NCBI RefSeq assembly: GCF_011745365.1
Contig: NW_024468910.1
Span: 248,001-312,000, forward strand
Reading direction: 5' to 3'
Source of the DNA: Cryphonectria parasitica EP155
Lineage: Eukaryota > Ascomycota > Sordariomycetes > Diaporthales > Cryphonectriaceae
Length of the DNA: 64,000 nt
The number at the start of each line of letters is the position of its first letter. Within the stretch, counting starts at the first letter, position 1. Below are positions 10,083 through 23,240 of this stretch, in pieces. A program made the position numbers and the translations under genes. The notes beneath the pieces were generated by a model. The model saw nothing but the letters and a program-made list of their open reading frames with translations. It made no database searches and was not told where the DNA came from.

Positions 10083-11090
10083 TTCTTGTGCACCTCTACT
10101 CAGAAAGAACTGGTTAATCAGGTATATCAGCTCATCTAGCGTATCCAGAATCTGTGCGAACAACAGCAGGCTTAGAGCGCTATCATTGCTAACCAACAGG
10201 CTCAGCTAGCTCAACAAGCTCAGCTAGCTCAACAGGCTCAGCAGGCGCAGTCCACCTCTGCAATCACCAGTGGCGCTGGAAAAGCGTACAAGATGAATAA
10301 GCCCGCCATGTATAACAGCAACCAAAAGATGCTATATGAATTCCTTACCTACTGCAGAGCGTATTTCCTGCACTACAAGACTTAGTTTATCAAGAAATCT
10401 GAGAAAATTATCCTTGCAGAGACTCATCTCGAAAAGAATACTCTCATTTAGTACAAGCCTTCTCTATGCAACTACTTGGAATATCAGAATAATCCCAATG
10501 CACATATCCAGAATACCAAGAATATATTTGATTCTTTTGAAAGCTTCGAAAAAGCTCTCAAGGAAATCTTTGGTAATCTCAACAAAGAATGCATCACAGC
10601 TCAGCAGCTTATGAATCTCAAGCAGACCAAGTTAGCTTCTGCTTATACAATTAGATTTAAGCAACTCTTAGCACAACTTCTGTAGGAAGATAAGAATCTC
10701 ATAGAATATTATTACAAGGAACTTAAGAATAACATTAAAGATGAAATCTCTAAGCAGGATTGGTTGGAGAACTTTGCAATATTCTCTAATCAAGCTATCT
10801 GCATTGATAACTATCTATATGAATGATAAGTAGAGAGATTCAAGAAGGAAGGAAGCTAGATTTGAAGATTTCCAGCTAATATAAGCAAGAAATTTCAAAA
10901 CAAAAATAGCAGCTGATATAGCAGTATAGCTCAGAGCAGTACTATGTATGCTGGTTTCATAAAACTTGATACTGCTAATAAGCAGTATAGCAAAAAAAAT
11001 AGTATTACTTGCTATAATTGCAACAAACAAGGATATATTGCATACAACTATTATTAATCCCGGAAGAATAAATAGCAACTAGTTCAGGAA
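10083..11090 (+). pseudogene. Decayed gag (A1)
   Basis: Plus-strand reading with several stops. It has a Gln/Ala-rich run at 10185-10250 (repeated AQLAQQ units), a capsid-like part (YEFLTYCRAYFLHYK, NIFDSFESFEKALKEIFG, ASAYTIRFKQLLAQLL) and at about 11005-11050 a zinc knuckle CYNCNKQGYIAYNYY. The last Cys of the CCHC box is Tyr (TGT to TAT), as RIP would give. Gag coats element RNA in the virus-like particle. The best preserved frame piece is 10476-10685. Confidence 0.88.
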
Positions 11091-12640
11091 GAATGCTAGA
11101 TGAATGTTGCTTGATAATAGGAACTCAATCAACTAAGCAAAAACATTCTCTTGGAGCAAGTATTAGATTCTATTAATTATAGAAGTCTTAGCTGAATATT
11201 CTGCTATAATAATAACTGCTTAATATATCTCTTGAGTAAGGAAGGCTCAGAATGGTTCTCTTAGAAGCTTTGATGCTACAGATAAATAGCAATAGCAGAA
11301 TGAGAATATATGCTCAGCATTCTTACAAGTAGCAACTCGAACTGCTCTAATATCATGGAATAGAGCATTCAAGCATTGGAAGAAGAGCTTAGCAATAATA
11401 CTCTTCAGCATTCTTCATTATTTATGCTAAGCACTATGACTAGGGATATAAACAAAGGATAATATCCTCTCAGTTACTAGTATAAATATCTGAACAATAC
11501 TGAAAATGTTTCTTAAGCAATGAAAAGATCAAGCTAGAATGAATGATTTAACGATTCATCAGAGTCTCCTGTAAACAATAAATCCAAAAAGCTTACAGAA
11601 AGATTTCTCTTTAGCATTAAATAAAATAAGGAAACAATATGAATTGAATATCTCGTCTATAGGATAGAATTAGAAAAGCTCTTCATCTGCATTTCCTTGC
11701 AAAATATTAAAGCACAAGAAGATAAGAATCCTTGAATCAGCTTACTTTACAACTTATACTACGAACTAGCTTGGATCTCCTATACTTATTATAGCTATAG
11801 AATACATTTCTCAGACAAGATGCAATATAAATGATTTCCTGTTAGAGAACTAGAACAAATCCTTTAAGCTGTTAAAGAACAGAAACTCCGCTTCAGAGAG
11901 ATTCTCAATAGACAACACTACAATGCATATATCAAGCTATTGAATAATTGTTCTATGCAATATATAAACAAGAAAATAAAATAATAGCAGTGCAGAATAG
12001 CACTCTGCATGATTCATATTAATAACAAGGTTTGCAACTAGTATCAACAGAAGAAAGATTAGGAATAGCGATAATATGAGCAAAAGCAAGCTAGGAAGCT
12101 TGCTCAAGAAGCAGCGAAGCAGGCTCAGAAGGATAAACAGTTTTCAACGAATTCAAAAGAACAGGATTGCTTATAAAAGGATTGTAAACAATCAGATCAG
12201 AATGGTTTCTATATAAAGCTTCTAGAACAGATTATGCTTATATTAAATTCGATATATATATTCAAGAATACAAATACAGCACATTATTGAATAATAGCGC
12301 TTAAGAAAACTTCATATTCCCATATATTATCAATCAGGCATAACTACAATAGAGATGAAAGAGATGCTTATATACTCTTAGCATTATAGAAGAACAATCT
12401 GTTGCATATAATCAAGAAGTAATCAATAAGAAGACTGATTATCTATCTATCTTGATCTAAGAACATATAATCAGAGCTTCTTTTGATATTATGAATATAG
12501 CATAGCATAAGCTGATTATGAAGCTTTCATAGCTTAAGAAGTATAATCCTCGAATCAATTGAACTACTAGCTAGATCTTATAAGAACAAGCTATACTCAG
12601 AGAGATAGTTGCAATCAATAATATAGGATTGAAGCTAGTT
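11091..12640 (+). other. A1 internal region between gag and pol, stop-riddled
   Basis: AT-rich, collinear with 2741-3860 (E1) and 17.9-19.0 kb (A2). No open frame of useful length. A Lys/Gln/Ala-rich stretch (QARKLAQEAAKQAQK-like) at about 12085-12135 is the only readable segment. No independent gene seen. Confidence 0.55.
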
Positions 12641-13334
12641 ATTGAAGAATACTCGGGAAAAGAAGCTTCAGACAACTTTACACATACTTCCAAGTCAGCA
12701 GGGCTGGCAGTTCAAAGAGAAGGATCTAGTGATAAGCGAACTCAAATAATGCCAGAGTGCTAACAGATTAGCAAAACAACAGAAGCGAGACTCTCAGCAA
12801 GTCGGTCCGCTTTGGAGCGATAAGGAAAAGCTTCAGAATGTGAATTGTAGACCTATACAGCAAAAACCTCGAAATCAGGCTCTCGAGCGCTCAGTTCAGC
12901 CCGGAGCGAACGCTCAAGGCTCTCAAAAACGTCACCAAAAACAACGAATGAAAAGAAGCACGCTTAACAGTATCTACTGTTCCTTCAGATAGCAGAAACA
13001 GCATAAGAACTAGAACTAATACTCGTGAATATATTATAAGAATATTACAAGTTTAAGAAACTATTTCAGGAAGAATTGAATATAGGATTACTGAAATACA
13101 GCTTATACAATCACGAGATTCTGCTACAAGAAGGAAAATAGCTCAAGTTCTTTCTTATCTATAGACTAGATAAAGCATAACTAGAAGCACTTAGGGAGTA
13201 TCTCGATGAGAATCTTAAGAAGGGATATATATGATCATTACAATTACCAGCAGAATACTTTATTCTGTTTATATTCAAGAAAAACAGCAAGCTTAGGCTA
13301 TGCATTGATTATAAGCAACTCAATGATATTACAA
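12641..13334 (+). pseudogene. A1 pol, 5' part up to the A2 insertion
   Basis: A Ser/Lys-rich linker (12650-12960) leads into the N-terminal RT segment at about 13050-13334, ending KNSKLRLCIDYKQLNDIT. The next residues of the RT motif, IKNRYS, are found at 20752, beyond A2. The last five bases here (TACAA) are duplicated on the other side. A pair of CpG-containing dyads around GAGCGCTC lies at 12880-12925 and is kept in E1 and A2. Confidence 0.9.
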
Positions 13335-13787
13335 TGTAATGAGCACTGCAGCAATCCGAAGATTCCTAAGTATACGAAGGGGTTTATGCTAACAAGAGCG
13401 GTGCTAAAGTATCAAGTCCTTGAATACGGAACTGTACAAGTCCTAATAAGCGATGCAAGTGTTCACTGCCTTTGGGGCTACTCAGTGTAGAAAACTGAAT
13501 ACTTAGATTAACAACTGAAGAGCTATATACTGAATCTATCTAATAGTAATAAACGTGTTCTTATATATCCAGCTCTTCATCGTGAATATATTGGATAGCA
13601 ATATATCCAAGTTATCCTGCTAGCTCTGGATAGCACATATCCGAAGCTATTCTTCCTGATTAGCTGTATTCATAATCCTAACCCTGAGTTATGTAATCAA
13701 TGCTTTATCAGAATGTTGAATCCTTGACATCTAATCCCTGTTACGCATAACCTGTTCTGTAACCTGCATGTTAGATAAATCATAACA
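13335..13787 (-). repeat. 3' LTR of A2
   Basis: Plus-strand ends TGTAATGAGC and AATCATAACA. Directly to its right, in element orientation just upstream of the LTR, is the polypurine tract (reverse complement of CATCTCCCTCC at 13788-13798). It matches 20294-20746 except for transitions. Confidence 0.94.
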
Positions 13788-13830
13788 TCATCTCCCTCCT
13801 ATCAATCGTTATCCCTAACGATCTTTTATA
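13788..13830 (-). promoter_or_regulatory. Polypurine tract and adjacent hairpin of A2
   Basis: In element orientation the order is GATCGTTA, a 4-nt loop, TAACGAT, then AGGAGGGAGATG, then the LTR. Purine-rich primers next to the 3' LTR start plus-strand DNA synthesis in LTR elements. The stem directly before the tract is repeated in A1, B and C. Confidence 0.75.
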
Positions 13831-13879
13831 AGTATCCTGGCAAGTCTTCCGTATACATGATCTTGCCTTCCTAATTGAG

Positions 13880-14491
13880 ATGTTGAACAGAATCACCAAA
13901 TCTCGTTCTCGTGCCGAGAAGACTAAACAAAAGGATTCTCTTCTTTCCTTAGTTCTTCAGAACGCTATTACCATGCCTTCTTGTTCCTTCTGCGAGGATC
14001 GTGGTATTCAATCTTGTCAAGTCTCTGTCGAGGATTCCTCTCGCTGCGCTGAATGTGTTCGCCTGAGTTGTTCTCGGTGCGATGTTCAAGGGTTGAGTGC
14101 AGCGGAAATTCATCGGATAGGCATTCAATACCAACGCCTGGAGGACCAACTTGAGAGTGCTGAGGAGCGGCTGTGCAATGCTGCTGCGGAGATAGGATGT
14201 TTGTGGAAGCAGAAGCGTCTGTAGTTTGAGAGGATGATGAAAGCTATTCGTTAGAGCCTTTTCAGTGTGGAGAAGTTAGAATATGAGGAGGCTAAGGAGG
14301 AGCGGGCTTGCGTTGCTGCCGGGGTTCGTTCTGTAGTTGCAGAGGAATCTGCTGTGATTGCTGGAGATTCTTCTTTTGAGGGTTTTGACTGGAATTCCGT
14401 GGATGTGGGGAATGCAGTAGTGGATTGGTTAGGTTTTCTGAAGGAGATGGTGAGCTCTAAGCTTCTCTCCGGGCTGGAGCAGTTATCTTAG
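13880..14491 (+). pseudogene. Antisense ORF of A2: six-Cys zinc-cluster-like + coiled coil
   Basis: Runs opposite to gag-pol, starting 92 bp inside the 3' LTR. About 203 codons with two in-frame TAGs (14222-14224 and near 14255); the downstream part (14267-14491) is in the same frame. Residues ~35-70 hold CSFCEDRGIQSC, then CAEC and CDV: spacing C-x2-C-x7-C-x9-C-x2-C-x7-C, like fungal Zn2Cys6 clusters but poor in the usual basic residues. A heptad-rich Glu/Leu segment follows (YQRLEDQLESAEERL), and a conserved GFDWNSVDVGNAVVDW near the C-terminus. Homologous ORFs lie in four other copies here. Confidence 0.85.
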
Positions 14492-17400
14492 ATACTGGCT
14501 TTCCTTTTCCAATATTCAGCTACTCTTTCTTGAGCATTCTTAATGTTTTTCTGTGGTTTCCATGAATTTTCGCTCGCTAGATAGTCTTTCCATTTGATAA
14601 GATATTCCCTTATATTGTCTATGCTTCTGTGCTTAAGAATCTTCTCTATCTCATACTCTGGTTCATTGTTTTCCACTTCTGCTATATTATCTGTTAGTAT
14701 TTCCTGTGCTGCTGATTTCAGCAATAAGATGTGGAAAACCAAGTGTATTCTCATTCTATGAGGTAATGCTAATTCATAGTTAACTAGGGAAATCTATTGC
14801 AAGATTTTGAATGATTCTAACTTCTTATAATTGAGTTTGTTGCTGGATCTGGTTGTTTTGATGTATTTTCGAAGTAGGTAAGCTTTATCTTCCTTCTGTA
14901 GAATTAATCTCTCAATCCTCTTGGAGTTTGCATATTGTACCATTCGTTTCTGGATGAATTGTAGTTCTGATCGGAGTTCTTCCTGAACTTTCTTGATCTT
15001 CTTAACTCTTTTATCTGCAGCTTCTGCATCTGCTTCTAGCAGTGCTTTGTAATAAGCTGTTGGATTATATTCATAGAATACAAAGAATAATGATTTCTTT
15101 ATTGTACTTGTATCTGCGCTATTATAAGCGAACTGTGCAAGAGGCAACAGATTAATTCAATTGTTCTATTCCTGGTTGATATAGTATCAAAGATACTGTT
15201 TAACAATCTGATTCATTTTTTCTATCTATTTATCTGTTTGCAGGTGAAATGCTGTGGATATTCTATAGTGTGTTCCAAGCTATTTTATGAGCAAAATCCA
15301 AAACTTTAAGTTGAACTTTCTGTTTCTATTGGAGATTACTTCTTCTAATATGCTATAGTTAGCGATAATTGTTCTAAGGAATGTATATATGAGTTCCTCT
15401 GCTATACTGCTTTTCTTATAGGAGAGAAAGTAAGTATATTTGCTTAGTTTGCAAATTACTACTAGAATGCTATTGTATTGCATCTTAGTTAAGAGTTCTC
15501 ATAAGAGAAATAGCTTAGTAATGAAGTTTAGACTGATAGATTGCCAAATAATTGTAAATACTGATAAGGGGTGCAGTAGTTCATAAGGCTTGTATCTTTC
15601 TGCCTTATTCTTCTTATAGCTGTTGCATTGTTATAGAATATTCTCAATCCTTTTCCTAAGACCTGGTAGATTTCAGTGTCTCTTAATGCATTTGTGAATT
15701 GCTCTAACTCCCTGATGCTTATATGCTAGTGCACTGTATATATTCTTAATATAGTTATCTTGTTCATCTGGAATCATTAATTCTGAATCCTTTTCTAAGG
15801 ATTCAATTCTGAGAGCAACGTTTAGTTTCCTATATGCATTAACGAGATTTCCTGATTTATCTTGAGCAAAGATGTTCTGTATATCCGAGGAATCTGTATC
15901 TCAATGATCTGATCTTCTGCTGAGAGCATCTGCTCATCCGTTTTCCAAGCTTTTGCAGTGCATAATCTTGAAGTCGAACTGTAAGAGAAATTCTGCCCAT
16001 CTAACTTATTGTTTGTTCAAAACCTTGATCATTATGAATATAGTCAGATTCTTGTAATCTGAATAAACTATGATCGGGTATTGTATGCTAATGAGATAGT
16101 GTTGCTACTTTTCGAAGGCTTTCACTATTGCTATAAGTTCCTAATCAGAGATTCTGTAATTGATTTCTAAGCTATTTAACTTCTTTGAGAAGTTGCTTAT
16201 AATCCTTAAACGTTCTTGGTCGTCTCGCTAGCCAAGTTGTTCTTCTAATACATATTCCGATGCATCAGTTTCAATTTCAAAGGATTTATAGGGATCTGCT
16301 TTATACAGAACTGATTCTGAGATAACATGCCTGATAATCTCGTTGAAAGCTTCTCGTACCTTGAGAGTTCATTCGAAAGATTGTTCTTTTTTGGTAAGAT
16401 TTGTAAGAGGATGTACGATTCAGCTATAGTTCTTGATGAACTGCTTGTAGAAGTTGATATATCTGAGAAAGAATCTAATATTTCTAATGTTCCTAGGGAT
16501 TGGCTAATTTCTAATAGCTTCTATCTTATTTTTCTGTAGCTTGATGCATCCTAGCTTGATTGTGAATCCGAGATAATTGATTTTTTGTACGTAAAAATGA
16601 TTCTTTGCAGGTTCTACAAGGAGTTTTGCATTCTGAAGCGTTTGCAATACTGTTTTCACATATTTCTTGTATTCTTTCAATATTTGAGAGTAAATAAGGA
16701 TGTTATCAAGATAGACAATAATGAACTGATTCAGATGCTTGCATAGAATGTAATTGATCATTTCCTAGAATAAAGCTGAAGCGTTTGTTAGATCAAAGAG
16801 CATAATCAAATATTCGTAGTATTTATAGCATATTCTGAAAGCAGTTTTCTATTCTTCTCCTTCCTTTACTCTGATTAGGTTATAAGCTTCTTTTAGATTC
16901 AGAACTGTGAACTATTGTGCTTCTTGCAATCTATCTTGTAGTTCCTTGATGAGTAATAACGAATATTAGTTCTTGATTGTAATATCGTTGAATTGCTTGT
17001 AATCAATGCATAGCCTAAGCTTGCTGTTTTTCTTAGGTATAAACAGGATGGGATATTCTGCTGGTGATTGCAATAATCGTATATATTCTTTCTTAAGGTT
17101 CTCGTTAAGATACTTCCTTAGTGCTTTCAGCTGTATCTTGTTTAGTTCGTAGATAGGGAAGAATTTGGGCTGTTTTCCTTCTTGTAGCGGGATCTCGTAG
17201 TTATATAAGCTGTATTCTAGCAATCCTGTATCTAATTCTTTCTGGAATAATTTCTTAAACTTGTAATATTCTCGTAGTATGTTTGCGAGTATTGGTTCTG
17301 ATTTCTGTACTGTTTCTGCTATCTGGAGGAACAGTAGGTATTGCTAAGCGTACTTCTTTTCGTTCGTTATTTTTGGTAACGTTTTTGAGAGCCTTGAGCG

Positions 17401-17650
17401 TTCGCTCTAGGCTGGACTGAGCGCTCAAGGGCCTGATTTTGAAGTTTTTCCTGTATAGATTCACAATCCACATTCTGAAGCTTTTCCTTATTGCTCCGAA
17501 GCTAACTAACTTGCTGAGGGTCTCGCTTCTGTTGTTTTGCTAACCTGTTGGCGCCCTAGCACTATTTGGGTTCGCTGATTACTAGGTTCTTCTTCTTAAA
17601 CTGCCAGCCCTGCTGACTTGAAGGTATGTGAGAAGTTGTGTGAAGCTTCT
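14488..17650 (-). pseudogene. Decayed pol of A2 (RT, RNase H, integrase, chromodomain)
   Basis: Reading leftward: linker (17255-17620), RT N-terminus (16966-17223, LRLCIDYKQFNDITIKN), RT palm (16504-16761, VYLDNILIYS), RNase H region (16000-16330), integrase core (15280-15483), integrase C-terminal part (14794-15147, ending in KRIERLILQKEDKAYLL...) and chromodomain (14488-14754, EYLIKWKDYLASENSW). The chromodomain is typical of chromoviruses and is thought to guide integration to modified histones. Stops throughout. Confidence 0.9.
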
Positions 17651-19010
17651 TTTCCTGAGTGTTTTTCAATCACTAGCTTCAATCCTGCGCTGTTGATTGT
17701 AACTATCTCCCTAGATACAGCTTGTTCCCATGAGATCTAGCCAGTAGTCTAATCAATTCGAGAATTATGCTCCTTAAGCTATAGAAGCTTCATAATCAGT
17801 TCATGCTATGCTATATCTGTAATATCGAAGAAAGCTCTGATTATATATTCTTGAATCAAAACAGGTAGATAATCAGTCTTCTTATCGATTACTTCTTAGT
17901 TGTATGCAACAGATTATTCTTTTACAGTACTAAGAATATATGAATATCTCTTTCATTTCCATTATAATTATGCCTGATTGATAATGTATGGAAATATAAA
18001 GTTTCTCTGAGCGCCACTGTTCAATAATGCACTATACTTGTGTCCTTGAATGTATATATTGAACTTGATGTGAGTATAATCTATCCTGAAAGCTTTACAT
18101 AGGAACTGTTCCAGTCTGATCATCTGCAGTTCCTTTATAAATAATCCTATTCTTTTGAATTCGTTAAGAACTATCTGTTCTTCTGAGCCTGCTTTGCTGC
18201 TTCTTAAGCAAGCTTCTTAGCTTGCTTTTGCTCATATTATCATTATTTCTAGTTTTTCTTCTATTAATACTAGTTGCAAACCTTATCATTGATATAAATC
18301 ATACAGAATATTGTTTTGCACTGCTACTATTTTATTTCCTTGTTTATGCATTGTATAAGATAGTTATCTGATAGTTCGATGTATGTATTGTAATGCTGCC
18401 TATTGAAAACTTTTCTGAAGCAGAGTTCCTGTTCTTTAATAGCTTAAAGAATTTGTTCTGATTCTCTAATGGAGAACTATTCGTATTGCATCTTGTCTAA
18501 GAAATGCATTCTGCAGTTATGATAGATGCAGGAGATCCAAGCTAGTTCGTAGTATAGATTGTGAAGTAAGCTAATCCGAGAATTCTCATCTTCTTATGCC
18601 TCAATATTTTGCAAGGAGATGCAGATAAAGAGCTCTTCCAGCTCTATTCTGTAAACGAGATATTCGATTCATATTGTTTCCTTGTTCTACTCAATGCTGA
18701 AGAGGAATCTTTCTATAAGCTTCTTGAATTCATTGTTTACAGAAAGCTCCGGTGAATTATTAGATTGATTATTCTAGCTTGATCTTTCTGTTGCTTGAGA
18801 AGCGTTCTCTATATTGCTTAGATATTCATACTAGTAGCTAAGAGAATATTATCTCTTATTCATATTCCTAATCATAGTGCTTGGTATAAGCAATGAAGAA
18901 CATTAAAGGATCTCATTGCTAAGCTCTTCTTCCAATACCTGGATGCTCTGTTCCATGATATCAGAGTAGTTCGAGTTGCTATTTGTAGGAATGCTGAGCA
19001 TGCACTCTCA
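17651..19010 (-). other. A2 internal region between gag and pol
   Basis: AT-rich, collinear with the equivalent parts of E1 and A1, with no usable ORF. It reads as decayed element sequence, with no separate gene or inserted element visible. Confidence 0.55.
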
Positions 19011-20260
19011 TTCTGCTATTGCTATTTATCTGCAGCGCTTAGATTTCTAAGAGAACCATTCTAAACCTTTCTTACTCAAGAGATATATTAAGCAGTTATT
19101 ATTATAGCAGAATATTCAGCTAAGACTTCTATAATCAATAGAATTCAATACTTGCTCCGAGAGAGTATTTTTGCTCAGTTGATTAAGTTTCTATTATCGA
19201 GCAACATTCATCTAGCATTCTTCCTGAACTGATTGCTATTTATTCTTCCGGGATTGATAGCAGTTGTATGCAATATATCCTTATTTGTTGTAGTTATAGC
19301 AAGTAATGCTATTCCTTTTGCTATACTGCTTGTTAGCAGCATCGAGTTTTATGAAACCAGCATATATAATGCTGCTCTAAGCTATACTGCCCTATTGTCT
19401 GCTGTTCTTGTATTGAAATTTCTTATCCATATTAGCTAAAAATCTCCAAATCTAGCTTCTTCCCTTCTTAAACTTCTCTATTCATTATTCATATAGATAG
19501 TTATCAATGCAGATAGCTTGATTAAAGAACATTACAAAATTCTCTAGCTAATTCTGCTTGAAGATCTTGTTCTTAACATCATCTTTAAATCCCTTATAAT
19601 AGTATTCCATGAGATTCTTATCTTCCTACGGAAGTTTTGCTGAGAATTGCTTGAATCTGATTATATAAGCAGAAGCTGATTTAGTTTATCTGAGATCTAT
19701 AAGCTGCTAAGCTATAATACATTCTTCATTAGAATTACCAAAGATCTTCTTAAGAGCCTTCTCAAAGCTTTCAAAAGAATCAAACATATTCTTAGTACTC
19801 TGAGTATGTACATTGGAATTGTTCTGATGCTCCAAGTGGTTGCACAGAGAAAGCTTGTACCAAATGAGAGCATCTTTTTCGAAGCGAGTTCCTGCAAGAA
19901 TAATCTTCTCAGACTTCTTGGTAAACTAGTTCTTATAATACAGAAAATATGCTCTGCAGTAAGTAAGGAATCCATATAGCGTTTTCTGATTGCTATCATA
20001 TATAGCAAGCTTATCCATCTTGTACGCCTTTCCAGCACCATTGGTAGCTGTAGAGGTAGACTGCGCCTATTGAGCCTGTTGAGCTAGCTGGGCCTATTAG
20101 TTAGCAATAGTAGCGCTTTAGGCCTGCTATTGTTCGCACAGATCCTGGATACGCTGAATAAGCTAGTACATCTGGTTAACCAGTTCTTCCTGAGTAGGAG
20201 CGCGTAAGAATGAAGGAGTTCCTGGAGGAGCTATCGTATTCCGTATTGCTCAAGAGATAA
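19011..20260 (-). pseudogene. Decayed gag of A2
   Basis: Minus-strand gag collinear with A1 gag: Gln/Ala repeat near 20050-20110, capsid-like segments at 19500-19990 and zinc-knuckle remnants near 19270-19340. No uninterrupted coding frame. Confidence 0.82.
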
Positions 20261-20293
20261 CACTGAACCGTTCTTGAACAAGAGTTGTCAAAA

Positions 20294-20746
20294 TGTAATG
20301 AGCACTGCAGCAATCCGAAGATTCCTAAGTACACGAAGAGGTTTATGCTAACAAGAGCGGTGCTAAAGTATCAAGTCCTTGAATACGGAACCGTACAAGT
20401 TCTAATAAGCAATGCAAGTATTCACTGCCTTTAGAGCTACTCAGTATAGAAAACTGAATACTTAGATTAATAACTGAAGAGCTATATACTGAATCTATCT
20501 AATGATAATGAACGTATCCTTATATATCCAGCTCTTCATTGTGGATATGTTGGATAGCAACATATTCAAGTTATCCTGCTAGCTCTGGATAGCACATATT
20601 CGAAGCTATTCTTCCTGATTGGCTGTATTCATAACCCTAACCCTGGGTTATGTAATCAATGCTTTGTCAGGATATTGAGTCCTTGACACCTAGTCCCTGT
20701 TACGCATAACCTGTTCTGTGACCTGCATGTTGGATGAGTCATAACA
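20294..20746 (-). repeat. 5' LTR of A2
   Basis: Plus-strand ends TGTAATGAGC and GAGTCATAACA. It contains the TATA-like element, the CTGAAGAGCT-type inverted pair, CCCTAACCCTGGG (telomere-like) and U3 dyads with GGATA cores. The 3' edge of TSD TACAA follows at 20747-20751. Confidence 0.94.
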
Positions 20747-23240
20747 TACAATCAAAAATCGATATTCGTTGTTGCTTATTAAGGAATTATGAGATAGGCT
20801 ATAAGGAGTACAATGGTTTACAGTTTTAGATTTAAAAGAAGCTTATAATCTGATCAGAGTAAAGAAAGGAAAAGAATAGAAAACTGCTTTCAGAACATGC
20901 TACGAATACTATGAATATTTGATTATGCTCTTTAATTTAATGAATGCTCCAGCTTTGTTTCAGGAAATGATTAATTATATTTTATGCAAGCACCTGAATT
21001 AGTTTATTATTGCCTATCTCGATAATATTCTTATCTACTCTTGAATATTGGAAGAATACAGGAAATATGTGGAAATAGTATTGCAAATGCTTCAGAATGC
21101 AAAGCTTCTTGTAAAGCTTACAAAAAGCTACTTTTATATACAAAAAGTCAACTATCTCGGATTCATAATCAAGCTAGGATGTATCAAGCTACAGAAGAAT
21201 AAAGTAGAAGCTATTAGGAATTAGCCAGTTTCCAGAAACATCAGAGATGTTAGATCTTTTCTTGAATACATTAACTTCTACAAACAGTTCATTAGGAACT
21301 ACAGTTGGATTGCACATCCTCTTACAAATCTTACTAAAAAGGAGCAGCTCTTCGAATGAATCTTCAAAGCATAAGAAGCTTTTGATGAAATTATTAAGCA
21401 TATTATCTCAGAGCCAATTCTGTATAAAGTAGATCTCTATAAACTCTTTAAAGTTGAGACTAATGCATCAGGATATGCATTCGGAGAACAACTTAGCTAG
21501 CGAGATGATTAAGAGCATCTAAGAATTGTAAGCAACTTCTCAAAGAAGTTGAATAGCTCGGAAATCAACTACGGAATCTCTAATCAGAAACTTATGATAA
21601 TAGTAAAAGCTTTTGAGAAATAGCAATACTATCTCATTAGCGCACAATACTCTATTATAGTTCATTTGAATTACAAGAATCTAACTATGTTTATAATAAT
21701 TAAGGTTTTGAATAAGCAATAAGTTAGATAGGCAGAATTTCTCTTATAGTTCAACTTCAAGATTGTATACTGCAAAAGCTTGGAGAATGGATGAGCAGAT
21801 GCTCTCAGCAGAAGATTAAATTATTGAGATGAAAACTCTTTGAATATATAGAATATCTTTGCTCAAGATGAATCGGGAAATCTTGTTAATGTATATAGGG
21901 AACTGAACGCTGCTCTTAGGATCGGATTCTCGGAAAGAGATTCAGAATTAATGATTCCGGATGAACAAAATAACTATATCAAGGATGTATATAGTATACT
22001 AGCATATAAGCATCAGGAAGTTAGAGTAATCTATGAATGCATCAAAAGATACTGGAACTTATCAGGTCTTAGGAAAAGGATTGAAAGCATTCTATAATGA
22101 TGCAATAGCTGCAAGAAGAATAAAGCAGAAAGATATAAGCTTTACAAACTACTGTATTTCTTACCAGTATTTACGACTGTTTAGCAATTCATTAGTCTAA
22201 ACTTTATTACTAAGCTATTTCTCTTATAAGAACTCTTAATTAAGATGCAATACAATAGCATTCTAGTAGTGATTTGCAGACTGAGCAAGTATGCTTATTT
22301 TCTTCTCTATAAGAAAAGCAGTATAGTAGAGGAATTTGCATATATATTCCTTAGAATGATTATTGCTAACTATAGCACGCTAGAAGAAGTAATCTCCAAT
22401 AGAGATAGAAAGTTTAATTTGAAGTTTTAAACTTTACTTATAAAACAGCTCAGAATATATTACAAAATATTTATAGCATTTCACTTACAAATAAATGAAT
22501 AGATAGAAAGAATGAATCAAGTTGTTAAATAGTATCTACAATACTATATTAATTAGAAACAGAATAACTGAGTTAATCTGTTGCTTCTTGCATAGTTTGC
22601 TTATAATAATGCAGATATAAGCATAATAAAGAAATTGCTATTCTTTATATTCTACAGATATAATCTAATAGCTTACTATAAAGCATTACTAGAAGCAGAT
22701 ATAGAAGCTGCAGATAAAAGAATTAAGAAGATTAAGAAAGTTTAGAAGGAATTCCGATCAGAACTATAATTCATTCAGAAACGAATAATATGATATGCAA
22801 ACTCCAAAAGAATTGAGAAACCAATCCTACAGAAGGAAGATAAGATCTACCTACTTCAGAAAAACATCAAAACAATCAGATCTAGCAACAAACTCGATTA
22901 TAAGAAGTTAGGATTATTCAAAATCTTGCAATAGATTTCTCCGGTTAATTACGAATTAGCATTACCTTATGGAATGAGGATACACTCAGTTTTCCATATC
23001 TTACTGCTGAAATCAGCAGCATAGGAAATACTAACAAACAATATAGCAGAAGTGGAAAATAATGAATTAGAGTATGAGGTGGAAAAGATTCTCAAGCATA
23101 GAAGTATAGATAATATAAGGGAATATCTTATCAAGTGGAAAAGTTATTCAGCAAGCGAAAATTCATGGGAATCATAGAAGAATGTTAAGAATGCTTAGGA
23201 AAGAGTAGCTGAGTATTGAAAAAGGAAGGAAACCAGTATT
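20747..23240 (+). pseudogene. A1 pol, 3' part (RT palm to chromodomain)
   Basis: Continues the RT frame from 13334: IKNRYS, FTVLDLKEAYNLIR (21 kb start), AYLDNILIYS (about 21020), RNase H (FKVETNASGYAFGEQLS near 21440; NYGISNQKLMIIVKAFEK), an integrase zinc region (HQEVRVIYECIKRYW...CNSCKKNK near 22010-22120), core (22245-22430), C-terminal part (22600-22960) and chromodomain (about 23060-23180, EYLIKWKSYSASENSW). Stops are scattered, mostly TAG from CAG or TGG. Confidence 0.92.

Larger units (their letters stand above)
13335..20746 (-). mobile_element. Complete Ty3/Gypsy retrotransposon A2 nested in A1; TSD TACAA
   Basis: 7.41 kb, minus orientation. LTRs are at 20294-20746 (5') and 13335-13787 (3'), both 453 bp and near-identical to the E1 LTR. 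TACAA flanks both ends (13330-13334, 20747-20751). It splits the A1 reverse transcriptase exactly between LNDIT and IKNRYS. Gag, pol and the antisense ORF are all present but carry RIP-type stops. It is the youngest insertion in this nest. Confidence 0.96.
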
